From: a virus
DNA: 59,912 nucleotides
Strand: one strand, 5' to 3'
IMG/VR virus record: IMGVR_UViG_3300034092_003926
Coordinates: 1 to 59,912 of that record
This document shows positions 37,601-44,020 of the stretch, piece after piece. The notes beneath the pieces were generated by a model. That model saw only the letters and a list, made by a program, of their open reading frames with translations, did not search any database and was not told where the DNA came from. Position numbers and translations under genes: made by a program. Each line of letters starts with the position of its first letter. Position 1 is the first letter of the stretch.

Positions 37601-40497
37601 ACAATACCGCCGATAGCCATTTTTTTAGCAGCAAAATTACTAATTAGAGTATCTAAATTTTTACCAGAATAATCAAAGTCATCATATTCTTCTAATGCTT
37701 TATTAACAGATTGCCTTAGTCTTGTATTGTGGAAAGTTTTAGACAACGATCCTCCTGCTCTTACTGTTTTATAGTCAGAAAGTACAGGATCTTGTAGGGC
37801 GCTTAATAAATAATTATCTATGGCGGAGCCGTCTGTAATACTTGTCCATTGTTGCTCTCTTGCTGCTACCTCGTCAGCTTGTTTTGACATTTGTGCGGCT
37901 AGTGCAGCTTCTCTACCAAGTCTGGATGTTGCTCTTGCTGATTGTTTTTTGGGGGTTCCAAATGGCGCTACTATTTCTTTCCAGAACCCTCTTTTACCCA
38001 TATAGTTCACTAGTTCACTGTCTAGTTCTGGAATTATTCTTTCTTTTGGAACCTCAATAAATTCATTTCCTATGGCCATTCCTGCTCCACCAGTACTGAA
38101 AATATCAAAAGCTTGCTTTTTAGCATATGCTATTAATTGATCAGTACTTAGTTGAGCTAGTTCACTATCATCTAATTCTTTGATTTTGCTACGAGCACCA
38201 AGTTTTTTACCCATTCCACCATTTTTAAATTTTTGTATTAATCCACCACGATTTTTATTAATTGCATATAATACAGCAGTATTTTCTGGTGTATATTGAC
38301 TATTAAAGTCTGCATCTATACCGGATCTATATTTTAATTCAGCGGCTTTAAAGTCTCTACCAGTTTGTGCTTTAGTTAATCCTAATTTTTCTTTGAGACC
38401 TTTTCTAGCATTAAGATTTGGTATATCTGGAAATTTATTTTCTGGAGCATCAACACCGAATTCTTTATTTACAAAATTTTCAAAGAAATATCCTCTTATA
38501 GCTCCTTTACCACTGTTATTTATTTTTAATTTAGATATATCTCCATAGGCTATTGGCGGAGACTCTTTCATACCGGTTAAAGCGCCAGGTATTTTTTTCT
38601 TAAATACACTTCCTCCATCAGCATACTTATTCATTCTATGCAAATTACCAGTACCAATAGTTTCAACCGCTTTCTTTCGTATTACAAATTCCCCAGGGGT
38701 TAACATTGCTGGAACAGTATCTCTATTACCGCTTCCTGGAACAACACCACCAGTAGCAAAACCAGCAACTTTGCCACCACTATTAAATGTGGTTCCTTTA
38801 CGACTAATAGTACTATTAAGATTTTCTATAGCTTTAGTTAAAGTAGATAATGCTGATGTATTATTTTTAAGAGTTTCTGATGCTCTGCTTGTTGCTTCTG
38901 CGGTATCTCTGGTTCCAGAACCAGTTAAAGAAGCACCAAGATTACTTCCAACTGCTTTAGATCCACCTCCTTTACCAAACGAACCTAAAAAACCACCAGC
39001 AAATTCTGTAAGAGCCTTACCACCCTTAATAGTTCCTAAAATAGCTAGTGCTGGTAAGATTGGTTTAAATGCACCAGCTAATTTTATTAAAGCGCTACTT
39101 AAACCTATAACTATTTTAAAAAACGCCTGAAAGGTATCGCTTTGTCCTACTGTTTTGATCAAACCTAAAAATTCTTCTCTAACTTTAGCTAATTGAACAA
39201 CTAATGATTTTTGTGCTGTAGCCTGTGCTTCGCTTAAACTAGATGTTCCTCTTTGTGCAACTCCTAATGCTTTTTCAGCTTCGGCGAATTGTTGAATTAA
39301 TGGAATAACTTTACTGATCTGTCGGAACCCGCCCAGCTCTTCTACAATTTGTGCAAATCGCAAATCTCGCGGATCTAACTTATTAAGTTCTGCACTTAAT
39401 CTCTTAATAGCTTCAAATGGACCAACGAATTTACCATCTAGATCGGTAAGTTCAACACCAAATTCTCTTAAAAATTCTATAGTTTGTGGTCTTTGAATAC
39501 GCGTAAAAATGGTTCTTAAACCAGTAGCAATAGTTTCTGCGCTTTCACGTGTGGTTGCTCTTACGCTGGTAAAAACAGCAATAAATTCGTTTAAGGCATC
39601 TGTCCCTTGTGAAACACCAGTACTTGAAGCAGCAAATGCGCCACCAGCACGTTGTATAGCAGTAATAATATCTGATGATTCTACTGCGAACCCGGCAGCA
39701 ACAGCATTTATACTACCTAGAGCACTTTCTAAGTCTTTGGTTTGAATACCGAACTGTCTAATAGCAGCAATTGCACCTTCTGTAGTTTCAATAATATTAT
39801 CGAATGATGGTGCTAATTCTGTTTTCGCCAATGCCCCTAATGCTTGTTCGGTTTCTTTAGCACTAAGACCGGCCTGAGCTAATGTAACAGCAACTTCTGT
39901 TAATTTTTCACTACTAACACCAAGTGTAATAGATAGTCTAGTAATTTCTTTAGATAATCCTGATAGAGCAATAGCGCCATCTCCAGTAACTTGTCCTAGT
40001 CTTACCAATTGTTTATCAAATTCCAAAAACGATCTTAAGCCACTACTAACAGCTCCAATTAAAGCATAGATTCCTGTTGTAACAACACTGAAAGCAGCAA
40101 ATCGTTTAATCGCTAAAAACGATTGTTTTCCAAACTCTTCCATACTCGATGATGCAACTTTGAGATTTTTGGACGTTACAGCAGCATTTTTAGCAACGTT
40201 CTGTAATGATGATCCTGCTTGAGAAGATCCTCCTTTAACAGAAGATAGTGCTGTAGACAAACTTCTTAGAGAAACATTTAATTGATTGGTATTAGCTTTA
40301 GCATTAACTAAGACCCTATTCATTGCAATTAGTTTATTTTTAACATCATCAATAGACTTTGCTGCTTTTGGATCTAGTTTAAAGTTAACGTCAGCTTTAA
40401 CAGAACCAAGCTCTTTTTTAATTTTTGAAACAATAGGCTTAAGATTATTAGGCCCAGCTAAATTAATTTGTGCAGTAAGATTAAATGCTTTAGCCAT
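31624..40497 (-). CDS. Tape measure protein with embedded enzyme-like modules (2957 aa)
   Basis: Sets tail length and passes through the tail at infection. Residues 110-480 are the conserved tape measure core (EFGKQSFLAIKRFAAFSVVTTG, FIAVFTSVRATTRESAETIATGL, FLREFGVEL...IVEELGGFRQISKV), followed by a hydrophobic segment at 461-493. The motif VPAMLTPGEFVIRKKA at 594-609 returns as VPALLTPGEFVINKKA at 1485-1500. Between them lie modules separated by GG-x-[VI]-x-K-F-x-x-GG spacers: a PD-(D/E)XK-like domain (660-745), unknown modules (770-960, 980-1140) and a HAD-like domain (1150-1290). From 1540 on it is helical, with Ala/Gly-rich membrane-type segments near 1790-1880 and 1910-1980, then long coiled coils. 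It is much longer than most tape measures (often 700-2000 aa). GAGG precedes the start; a hairpin lies upstream. Confidence 0.88.
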   Translation of the reverse strand: MAKAFNLTAQINLAGPNNLKPIVSKIKKELGSVKADVNFKLDPKAAKSIDDVKNKLIAMNRVLVNAKANTNQLNVSLRSLSTALSSVKGGSSQAGSSLQNVAKNAAVTSKNLKVASSSMEEFGKQSFLAIKRFAAFSVVTTGIYALIGAVSSGLRSFLEFDKQLVRLGQVTGDGAIALSGLSKEITRLSITLGVSSEKLTEVAVTLAQAGLSAKETEQALGALAKTELAPSFDNIIETTEGAIAAIRQFGIQTKDLESALGSINAVAAGFAVESSDIITAIQRAGGAFAASSTGVSQGTDALNEFIAVFTSVRATTRESAETIATGLRTIFTRIQRPQTIEFLREFGVELTDLDGKFVGPFEAIKRLSAELNKLDPRDLRFAQIVEELGGFRQISKVIPLIQQFAEAEKALGVAQRGTSSLSEAQATAQKSLVVQLAKVREEFLGLIKTVGQSDTFQAFFKIVIGLSSALIKLAGAFKPILPALAILGTIKGGKALTEFAGGFLGSFGKGGGSKAVGSNLGASLTGSGTRDTAEATSRASETLKNNTSALSTLTKAIENLNSTISRKGTTFNSGGKVAGFATGGVVPGSGNRDTVPAMLTPGEFVIRKKAVETIGTGNLHRMNKYADGGSVFKKKIPGALTGMKESPPIAYGDISKLKINNSGKGAIRGYFFENFVNKEFGVDAPENKFPDIPNLNARKGLKEKLGLTKAQTGRDFKAAELKYRSGIDADFNSQYTPENTAVLYAINKNRGGLIQKFKNGGMGKKLGARSKIKELDDSELAQLSTDQLIAYAKKQAFDIFSTGGAGMAIGNEFIEVPKERIIPELDSELVNYMGKRGFWKEIVAPFGTPKKQSARATSRLGREAALAAQMSKQADEVAAREQQWTSITDGSAIDNYLLSALQDPVLSDYKTVRAGGSLSKTFHNTRLRQSVNKALEEYDDFDYSGKNLDTLISNFAAKKMAIGGIVQKFVEGGVSTTSRIDDSILERIRALGGPTSVKDLAPAAVAEAVKASGVRTSSKLLDSRSLRADSNSGRLAPFLEKVLREAEGVKKGKEGAARNQLDRNMRAAAGGAYQFGLVSLFGPNGQLGYESISDARELTGKNGEKFLTQVVRKSLPTRYADAIKSIQEDLAGVSVRGAEKFQYTDIFGTGGPLAFDFDDTLVKGADIFAPNGGIDIRAYNDLEKVKEALANAELTLLGKELSNRITDYPQLMDSIRVLTARPPSNAPLLAAKLAELQLPIPESKITGVTGGLNKVNNLSEMETLIDDNLQNIEAIMGAGKKGYLYSEPKGIDTGNASSSKSMAVMQGYALEELVKSLGVNVSSDDADPNRPIDFPKGLGPSASKWGIKSTLPTDTKRTNDSSALTRLWGEAQRYFIEKFAFGGKVGESEFEKIKKEILDKYPEMNFRISKRKRGFGYNILGGLKQEGNNVGNYADFKQAGNLVQLQEMADSMASSLMYDYGPNIDPSLLKKRKKFANGGSPQDTVPALLTPGEFVINKKAAQKIGYAKLHKMNRADKIQGYNKGGPVGYVQRLASGGTATPEVIAAFEDAAKRAGISLKAFEAQLKAQTINNALKITQERKETRANLRTDILRTSAKGLGDRESRKAFANRLSERIKELNPTAKATDVNKAIGEIIKGIKAGNSLDDMLKATTASLGPLKEAFNNTIDETEALKQAQEQLSSEFGGLTDAVKATTKDLEIAEYKQSGRAAQDFGLVGDLAPSLALEFKKSAIGANIFGGAQAFKNLGIDGLNDALGKLPGPLGDAAKAIGGAPAIIAGGLSILSDTIKENKLFGTSETGAGVIGAIGGAGSQALSLGTLGQQLGGEIGGVIGVIGGTIAGAIEGFLTGVQTQKLENSMGRLNESIDVASKALDNLSKYDNEANYKNALKAVGGIQNNIDDLSIQAQSTFGEKAASGGAGLATGAAVGAAAGAGIAATAATTGITALAASITGFSAVVLSGGTILVAAGVAALGYGIYRFVQGTKDIDNQALEGQLKAVENYVKSVSQLAERKIKLSSIEEINDSIKKFEEAAKNPAAKQALGERTKFIEEAQRSALINSGFDIKGNQRVSDFVATSGGADVVNAAKRAAAINLATTEINRNFAGDTDRIREELKDQEKLYRRGLELAAEQENQINLQTRMTAVMKEVNLQTESMIEIFDKMIALTERFNIEMEASQIVVNELAEAMSGNFRIGSVNRRDEAILGNSSAYSDTEFKNVLDRISGLVGGGDNASKLTQSLQGQRIVEQNLPAILRNTSKEDIKGVTAQLEDLFKKAGLSGSAKDSLLKEIEDSLVNETTSRQGKSFEELAQEFPALQAAMKTFETANKAASDIVKAANDQLSQYGNNLDKINEAMQKSLELTIKGDEIRLESAMMLDEIYGRSPTANRADIADSRIRRLAEAGGAGQTLDPTTIYAELTKVNKEIAQKRKAQETASFQEATKLMEEEAALGRQANNLSQALEELANNSERTAQIMNDFQRYQGTAANSKSFARRVLTANPEERVQIKQELQAATLVADAIKGGNIEAISQASMMDPEFFAKAFAGWDTMKGSLGLPEQELVKIESILIKGMMGSLPNSEEIMKLTAGMFDGEKQSWEKILSNEMADAFASKIKEEEERRIETIDKLGEVQKTIIKSYSDQNIKLITALQDLTKQLNAVTGTPASSALPSAAASAAASGTLPTDATEFRLGPEANPFVVKSFKDRLQKIYNKRHLFAKASSDQLHPFEKDDYETAVVELNKIKEEYKNTFGSLPDFGDDWDQGQMKLSEDLARRAEAAREGRGQRYPVASTQTRPIEDMPQQQQQFLSEYLNDLKALQQKQQATTPNGAPPIPARTATTDTTSPPNTGTASVNLLTLDENTKSFLTQFKSSMDSFGSYVTRMENIANKLPKIPERIEMQGRHTVQVTITGDKIWSTLEPRMVELIQKEVNNKMAKEWNRSGGELGSSGAGGRSTYGAYPV
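36045..38628 (-). other. Cargo-like modular block inside tape measure gene
   Basis: Encodes residues about 624-1484, lying between the two copies of the VPA[ML]LTPGEFVI linker. It contains the PD-(D/E)XK-like module (codons at about 38262-38517), two unrecognised modules and the HAD-like module (about 36627-37047), separated by glycine-rich spacers such as GGLIQKFKNGG, GGIVQKFVEGG and FAFGGKV. The spacers look like flexible hinges. The base composition matches the rest of the gene, so the block is not a recent import. Confidence 0.6.
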
Positions 40498-40520
40498 ACG
40501 TATAAAACCTCATTAAATTA

Positions 40521-40562
40521 AAAATCCCCATATGGAGCGCACGGCAACCATATGAGGATTTA
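40521..40562 (-). terminator. Intrinsic terminator-like hairpin before tape measure gene
   Basis: The arms at 40521-40535 and 40548-40562 are complementary apart from one mismatch, with a 12-base loop. Read on the minus strand the stem ends GGGGATTTTTAATTT, giving a T-run after the stem. It lies between the 286-aa gene and the tape measure gene and would lower transcription into the latter. Confidence 0.65.
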
Positions 40563-40585
40563 CTAAAAAGTTATATGTTATCTTA

Positions 40586-41446
40586 TCACGAAGCTGGTGG
40601 GGTGATTTGTTTTGGTGCATTATCTGTCTTTTCCTTTTCTATACTCTTATTATCCAAGACGACAGGATTACCATCATCATCAATAAATGGTTTGAATTCA
40701 AATACATAATCACCAGCAGAATCTACAACATTACCATCTTTATCAACAAATTGACCATTCTCATTAATAAATCGACCATTTTCATCAATCAATCGACCGT
40801 TTTCATCAACCAACTTACCTTCTTTATTTATTAACCTTAATTTTGTATCAACAAATTTATAATCCAATAAAAATTTATTTTCTGGTAACTTTTCTTCATA
40901 ATCACTATCTAGACCATATAACAAACCAGCTAAATTTTGTGCAGCTAATATAGCTATTAATTCAGACGATTTATTAATATAGTCTTCATAACTAGCAAAA
41001 TACTTTTGATTATTATCCTTATACACCGTACAAGCTGAAACAAGATAGTTAAATCGGGCATTATCTGCTTGTCCTTCGGCTGTATGGGTGTCTAAATTGG
41101 TCTTTACACTAATTAGATCTCTGAGTTTTTCTCTATCTCTTCTCATCTCAACAGCAATTGTTTTGGCCTGATTTAATGAGATTCCACCCTTTGCTAAAGA
41201 TCTTTCGCCTTCCAATATCTTGCTTTGTAATTCATTAAATTGTTGTTGTTTTTTGTCATCCCATAAACCCTGATCTATTAAAAGATCATCAAGTTTAGCT
41301 CTAACAACCGCTTTGGCTTTTAGTGCTTCGCTGAAAGCTTGATTATAAACCTTTGTGGCCTCTTTTTGATCGTTTAAAGAAGGAGAACGAACTAAAAACT
41401 CAACGTTCTTACCGTCTACCTCTGCCTTGAAAGATCTTGTTAACAT
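40586..41446 (-). CDS. Protein in tail assembly chaperone position, with DENGR repeats
   Basis: A 286-aa protein encoded just before the tape measure gene, where tail assembly chaperones usually lie. Residues 1-20 form a small beta start (MLTRSFKAEVDGKNVEFLVRSP); residues 25-175 are helical and charged (LNEL-type coiled stretches, EGERSLAKGG, VEMRRDREKLRDLI). Residues about 207-245 are a run of 7-residue repeats, KEGKLVD ENGRLID ENGRFIN and so on. The tail is acidic and ends KQITPPAS. GGAGAA lies 7 nt before the start. No frameshift linking it to the upstream gene is evident. A chaperone or tail-tube-associated role is inferred from position. Confidence 0.5.
   Translation of the reverse strand: MLTRSFKAEVDGKNVEFLVRSPSLNDQKEATKVYNQAFSEALKAKAVVRAKLDDLLIDQGLWDDKKQQQFNELQSKILEGERSLAKGGISLNQAKTIAVEMRRDREKLRDLISVKTNLDTHTAEGQADNARFNYLVSACTVYKDNNQKYFASYEDYINKSSELIAILAAQNLAGLLYGLDSDYEEKLPENKFLLDYKFVDTKLRLINKEGKLVDENGRLIDENGRFINENGQFVDKDGNVVDSAGDYVFEFKPFIDDDGNPVVLDNKSIEKEKTDNAPKQITPPAS
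40730..40850 (-). repeat. 21-bp in-frame tandem repeats (x-ENG-x-hydrophobic)
   Basis: About five to six imperfect 21-bp units encode NKEGKLV, DENGRLI, DENGRFI, NENGQFV and DKDGNVV-type heptads in the 286-aa protein. Pattern: acidic/Asn, x, Asn/Asp-Gly, x, two hydrophobics. DNA copies are close enough to suggest recent slippage. Confidence 0.75.
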
Positions 41447-41448
41447 AC

Positions 41449-41727
41449 TTATTCTCCTTGTTTGTAAAATTTATAGTTATATTTAATATTATTTGATCTA
41501 GACAAATCCGCAATTGTTTTTCTTAATTGATTATTTCCGTTATTAAGTATTTTATTTCTCACATTATCCCAAATATCACCAAATTTTATTTCTTGTTCAG
41601 TTAGTGGTTCATTTTCATCTTTATGATGGCCCCATAAATAACCAAAAGCATTTTCAAATTCAAAAATAGCGCCTATCATAGTTGTTTGAAATCTTTTGGA
41701 TATTAGTGATTTATCTTCTTCTTTCAT
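41449..41727 (-). CDS. Small conserved-looking tail-region protein
   Basis: A 92-aa protein with the compact, well-ordered sequence FQTTMIGAIFEFENAFGYLWGHHKDENEPLTEQE and VRNKILNNGNNQLRKTIADL. The Trp, Gly, Asn and Arg positions look like a conserved small family, and I recall similar proteins in large phages without a function. The start overlaps the preceding stop (ATGA) and the stop lies 2 bases before the next gene. By position, between tube and tape measure genes, it may serve tail assembly. Confidence 0.6.
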   Translation of the reverse strand: MKEEDKSLISKRFQTTMIGAIFEFENAFGYLWGHHKDENEPLTEQEIKFGDIWDNVRNKILNNGNNQLRKTIADLSRSNNIKYNYKFYKQGE

Positions 41728-42773
41728 TTCTTAAATCTCTCTTTTTGACTCTGGAATTGTTGACTAAGTAACTCTCTTTGAACATCAGGTAACTGCGTTG
41801 TATCAATGGGGTTTTCGCTACTTAATATAGTTTTTTGTCTTTCATTAATAGTATGTCTTGCAGAGTCATCATTCAAGTTATATATCTCTTGGGCTTCTTC
41901 CATAGAGTTTGCCACCAAGAAAACCTCTCCTGCTTTATTTAATTTATCCCCCAATAAACTTTCTGTTCTTTTTTTATTTTTATCTTTTTCATTTTGTTTT
42001 CTTTGCATTATCATCCAACCATCAAAAGCATCGTCATCTTCGATAATACTATCGGACGGACAATCAGGATGCTCATAAGCATTATCATACATTTTAGTTA
42101 AAATAACCAAAGTTTTTTGTTCATCGCTCCAGTTAATTGTAGGCTTATCAAATATTCTTTCTTTATTAGCAGACCAATAATTTCTCCAAATATCGCTTCT
42201 AGCAATTTCTCTGAATGCTTCAGAGGGGATAAGATTTTCATGAATAATATTAGACAACGCATTAAATAATGAAAAATTAACATCATCTATTGATGAAAAA
42301 AGATTTTGATCTTTATTATCATATAAACTATATACTAAAATATATTGATTTTTTAATAAAGAGGAATATCCTTCTGAAGTAAGATGATCTAAAGAATGTC
42401 TTAAATTATACAAAAAATCGTATCTTTTTTTCAATGAAGATAGTTGTCTTTTTAAGGTTTTAAGTTTTGTTTTATTTAAAAAACTTTTATAATACTCAAC
42501 CTTCAGATCATCAATCTTACTATTTATTCCCTTCAATTCTTGCTCCATCGAAGGATTCCATATTCCCATCATCATTAAAATATGTAGAATATCGTCCTGA
42601 TTTATCCAATCATTAAATCTATTATTTATATATTCTTCATTAGCATAAACATCAGCTTCATATTTTATAGTTATGTCTGGATATATTAATTTATATCTAT
42701 TATTTTTATAGACAAAAAGATAATATCCAGATAATATTCTAGATAAATATGTATTTAGGGTTATATTGTCCAT
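41724..42773 (-). CDS. Unknown tail-region protein (349 aa)
   Basis: A largely helical protein. Residues 85-150 form a coiled coil (GINSKIDDLKVEYYKSFLNKTKLKTLKRQLSSLKKRY by position), and the C-terminal 100 residues are charged and Gln/Asn-rich (KQNEKDKNKKRTESLLGDKL, QRELLSQQFQSQKERF). WSDEQKTLVILTKMYDNAYEHPDCP stands in the middle. No enzymatic motif. It follows the tail tube gene and precedes the tape measure with two small genes between, the usual place for tail assembly chaperones. It overlaps the next gene by ATGA. Confidence 0.5.
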   Translation of the reverse strand: MDNITLNTYLSRILSGYYLFVYKNNRYKLIYPDITIKYEADVYANEEYINNRFNDWINQDDILHILMMMGIWNPSMEQELKGINSKIDDLKVEYYKSFLNKTKLKTLKRQLSSLKKRYDFLYNLRHSLDHLTSEGYSSLLKNQYILVYSLYDNKDQNLFSSIDDVNFSLFNALSNIIHENLIPSEAFREIARSDIWRNYWSANKERIFDKPTINWSDEQKTLVILTKMYDNAYEHPDCPSDSIIEDDDAFDGWMIMQRKQNEKDKNKKRTESLLGDKLNKAGEVFLVANSMEEAQEIYNLNDDSARHTINERQKTILSSENPIDTTQLPDVQRELLSQQFQSQKERFKK

Positions 42774-42823
42774 TATCCACTATCAATATCCAGATTCCGA
42801 GGTCTTTATCTTTAAATTATTAC

Positions 42824-43918
42824 TTAGCCAATATTATAGTTAGTAGCAGTTAGGCTGTTATACCAAGCTGTTTGCGAACTACCAGAATGTGCAACAACAA
42901 AGTCGTTGAATGTTGTGTAACTGTATGTAATGGTTACGTTTCCACCACCGGTATCACCACCAGCATAATTCACACTAGTAAGCTTATTCTTGGTTCCAAG
43001 ATGAATCTTGGTACCTTCGCAAGTTTGTAAGAAAATGGTTTGGTCAAGAAGATTATGACGACCAGCACATTTATCTGTATTTTCATTTGCAACAGTTGTG
43101 CCAGATAGGCCAGCATAATAACCATCTTCTGTTGCATTAATCATGTCACCGCTAATAGCAAGAACTTCAAATTCGCTAGTAACTTCTACTGGGAATGTTA
43201 CATATCGATAGTAAGGAGCTAAATTACCAAGTTCGTTAATGGCTTCACGGCCAAAATCGCAACTTACTGAGATATTCTGGAAATGAGCAGCAAATCCGCT
43301 GTTTGTTACAGCAGAGTTAACGCCTTGGGCGCTAATCCCTGGAATTTGTGATGGAAATCGAGAACTAGTCATATCAATAAATTGTCTACGACCAACACCA
43401 GCAGCAGCGGCTGGCTTATCATTATTATCAAAGCCTCCGCTAGCAGTTGTACCCCATAGCTTATTATTTCCGACTAAAGTAACATCTTCTGTAAAATTAC
43501 CATCTACTGGGAATGTATAGCCCACACTACTAACATACATGCCAGAGCATGTAGCAACATTTCGTGGAGTATTACCACTAGCAGCTAATTGAGTATCTGG
43601 GAAAATGGCTAATTCAATATCTGCTCTAGCATTTTGACGGCCAGCAAGAGTAGGATTAACAGATGTTACTGTACCTGTTTCTGTGGCTAATGTATAAACA
43701 AGTGGATATCCATCAAGAACTTTATTTACAGTTACTTCAATATCGGGAACGCCTTCAACGTTTTGATAAATAGATAGCTGTCCAACCTCGAATACTTGTT
43801 CTAGATTAAAGTTAGTGGTTATACCGACACTTTGTAGGCCGTGTACAACTGTTCTAGTACTAGCATTACCGATTTTGACCTGTTGAATTGCATAATAAAT
43901 ACGATTATTTGATGCCAT
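42824..43918 (-). CDS. Probable tail tube (major tail) protein
   Basis: A 364-aa beta-rich protein, MASNNRIYYAIQQVKIGN, with VGITTNFNLEQVFEVGQLSIYQNVEGVPDIEVTVNKVLDGYPLVY, the layout of tube proteins in which an N-terminal strand pair and a long loop precede the barrel. Codon use is less AT-biased than in its neighbours, as expected for an abundant virion protein. A strong SD (GGAG) lies before the start, and a promoter-like sequence precedes the gene. It stands directly upstream of the chaperone-position genes and the tape measure, which supports the assignment. A sheath protein is less likely at this size. Confidence 0.65.
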   Translation of the reverse strand: MASNNRIYYAIQQVKIGNASTRTVVHGLQSVGITTNFNLEQVFEVGQLSIYQNVEGVPDIEVTVNKVLDGYPLVYTLATETGTVTSVNPTLAGRQNARADIELAIFPDTQLAASGNTPRNVATCSGMYVSSVGYTFPVDGNFTEDVTLVGNNKLWGTTASGGFDNNDKPAAAAGVGRRQFIDMTSSRFPSQIPGISAQGVNSAVTNSGFAAHFQNISVSCDFGREAINELGNLAPYYRYVTFPVEVTSEFEVLAISGDMINATEDGYYAGLSGTTVANENTDKCAGRHNLLDQTIFLQTCEGTKIHLGTKNKLTSVNYAGGDTGGGNVTITYSYTTFNDFVVAHSGSSQTAWYNSLTATNYNIG

Positions 43919-43973
43919 TTGGAATCTCCACTGTTCAGAGAATGTAAAATTTTAGAAGATATATGTCTGTAAT

Positions 43974-44001
43974 GATATACACTAAAAAAACAAAAAATCA
44001 A
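43974..44001 (-). promoter_or_regulatory. Candidate promoter for tail tube gene
   Basis: On the minus strand TTGATT (44001-43996) and TATATC (43979-43974) are 16 bases apart in the 102-base gap before the tube gene, the longest non-coding gap in the window. The match is moderate, but the AT-rich gap and the abundant product support it. Confidence 0.4.
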
Positions 44002-44020
44002 AATTAATGAAATAATAGGT

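Noticed and set aside
41440-41730. Programmed frameshift joining tail assembly chaperone genes as in lambda G/GT
   Set aside because: The genes are joined by an ATGA overlap or a 2-base gap with their own start sites, and no slippery heptamer was seen near the stops.
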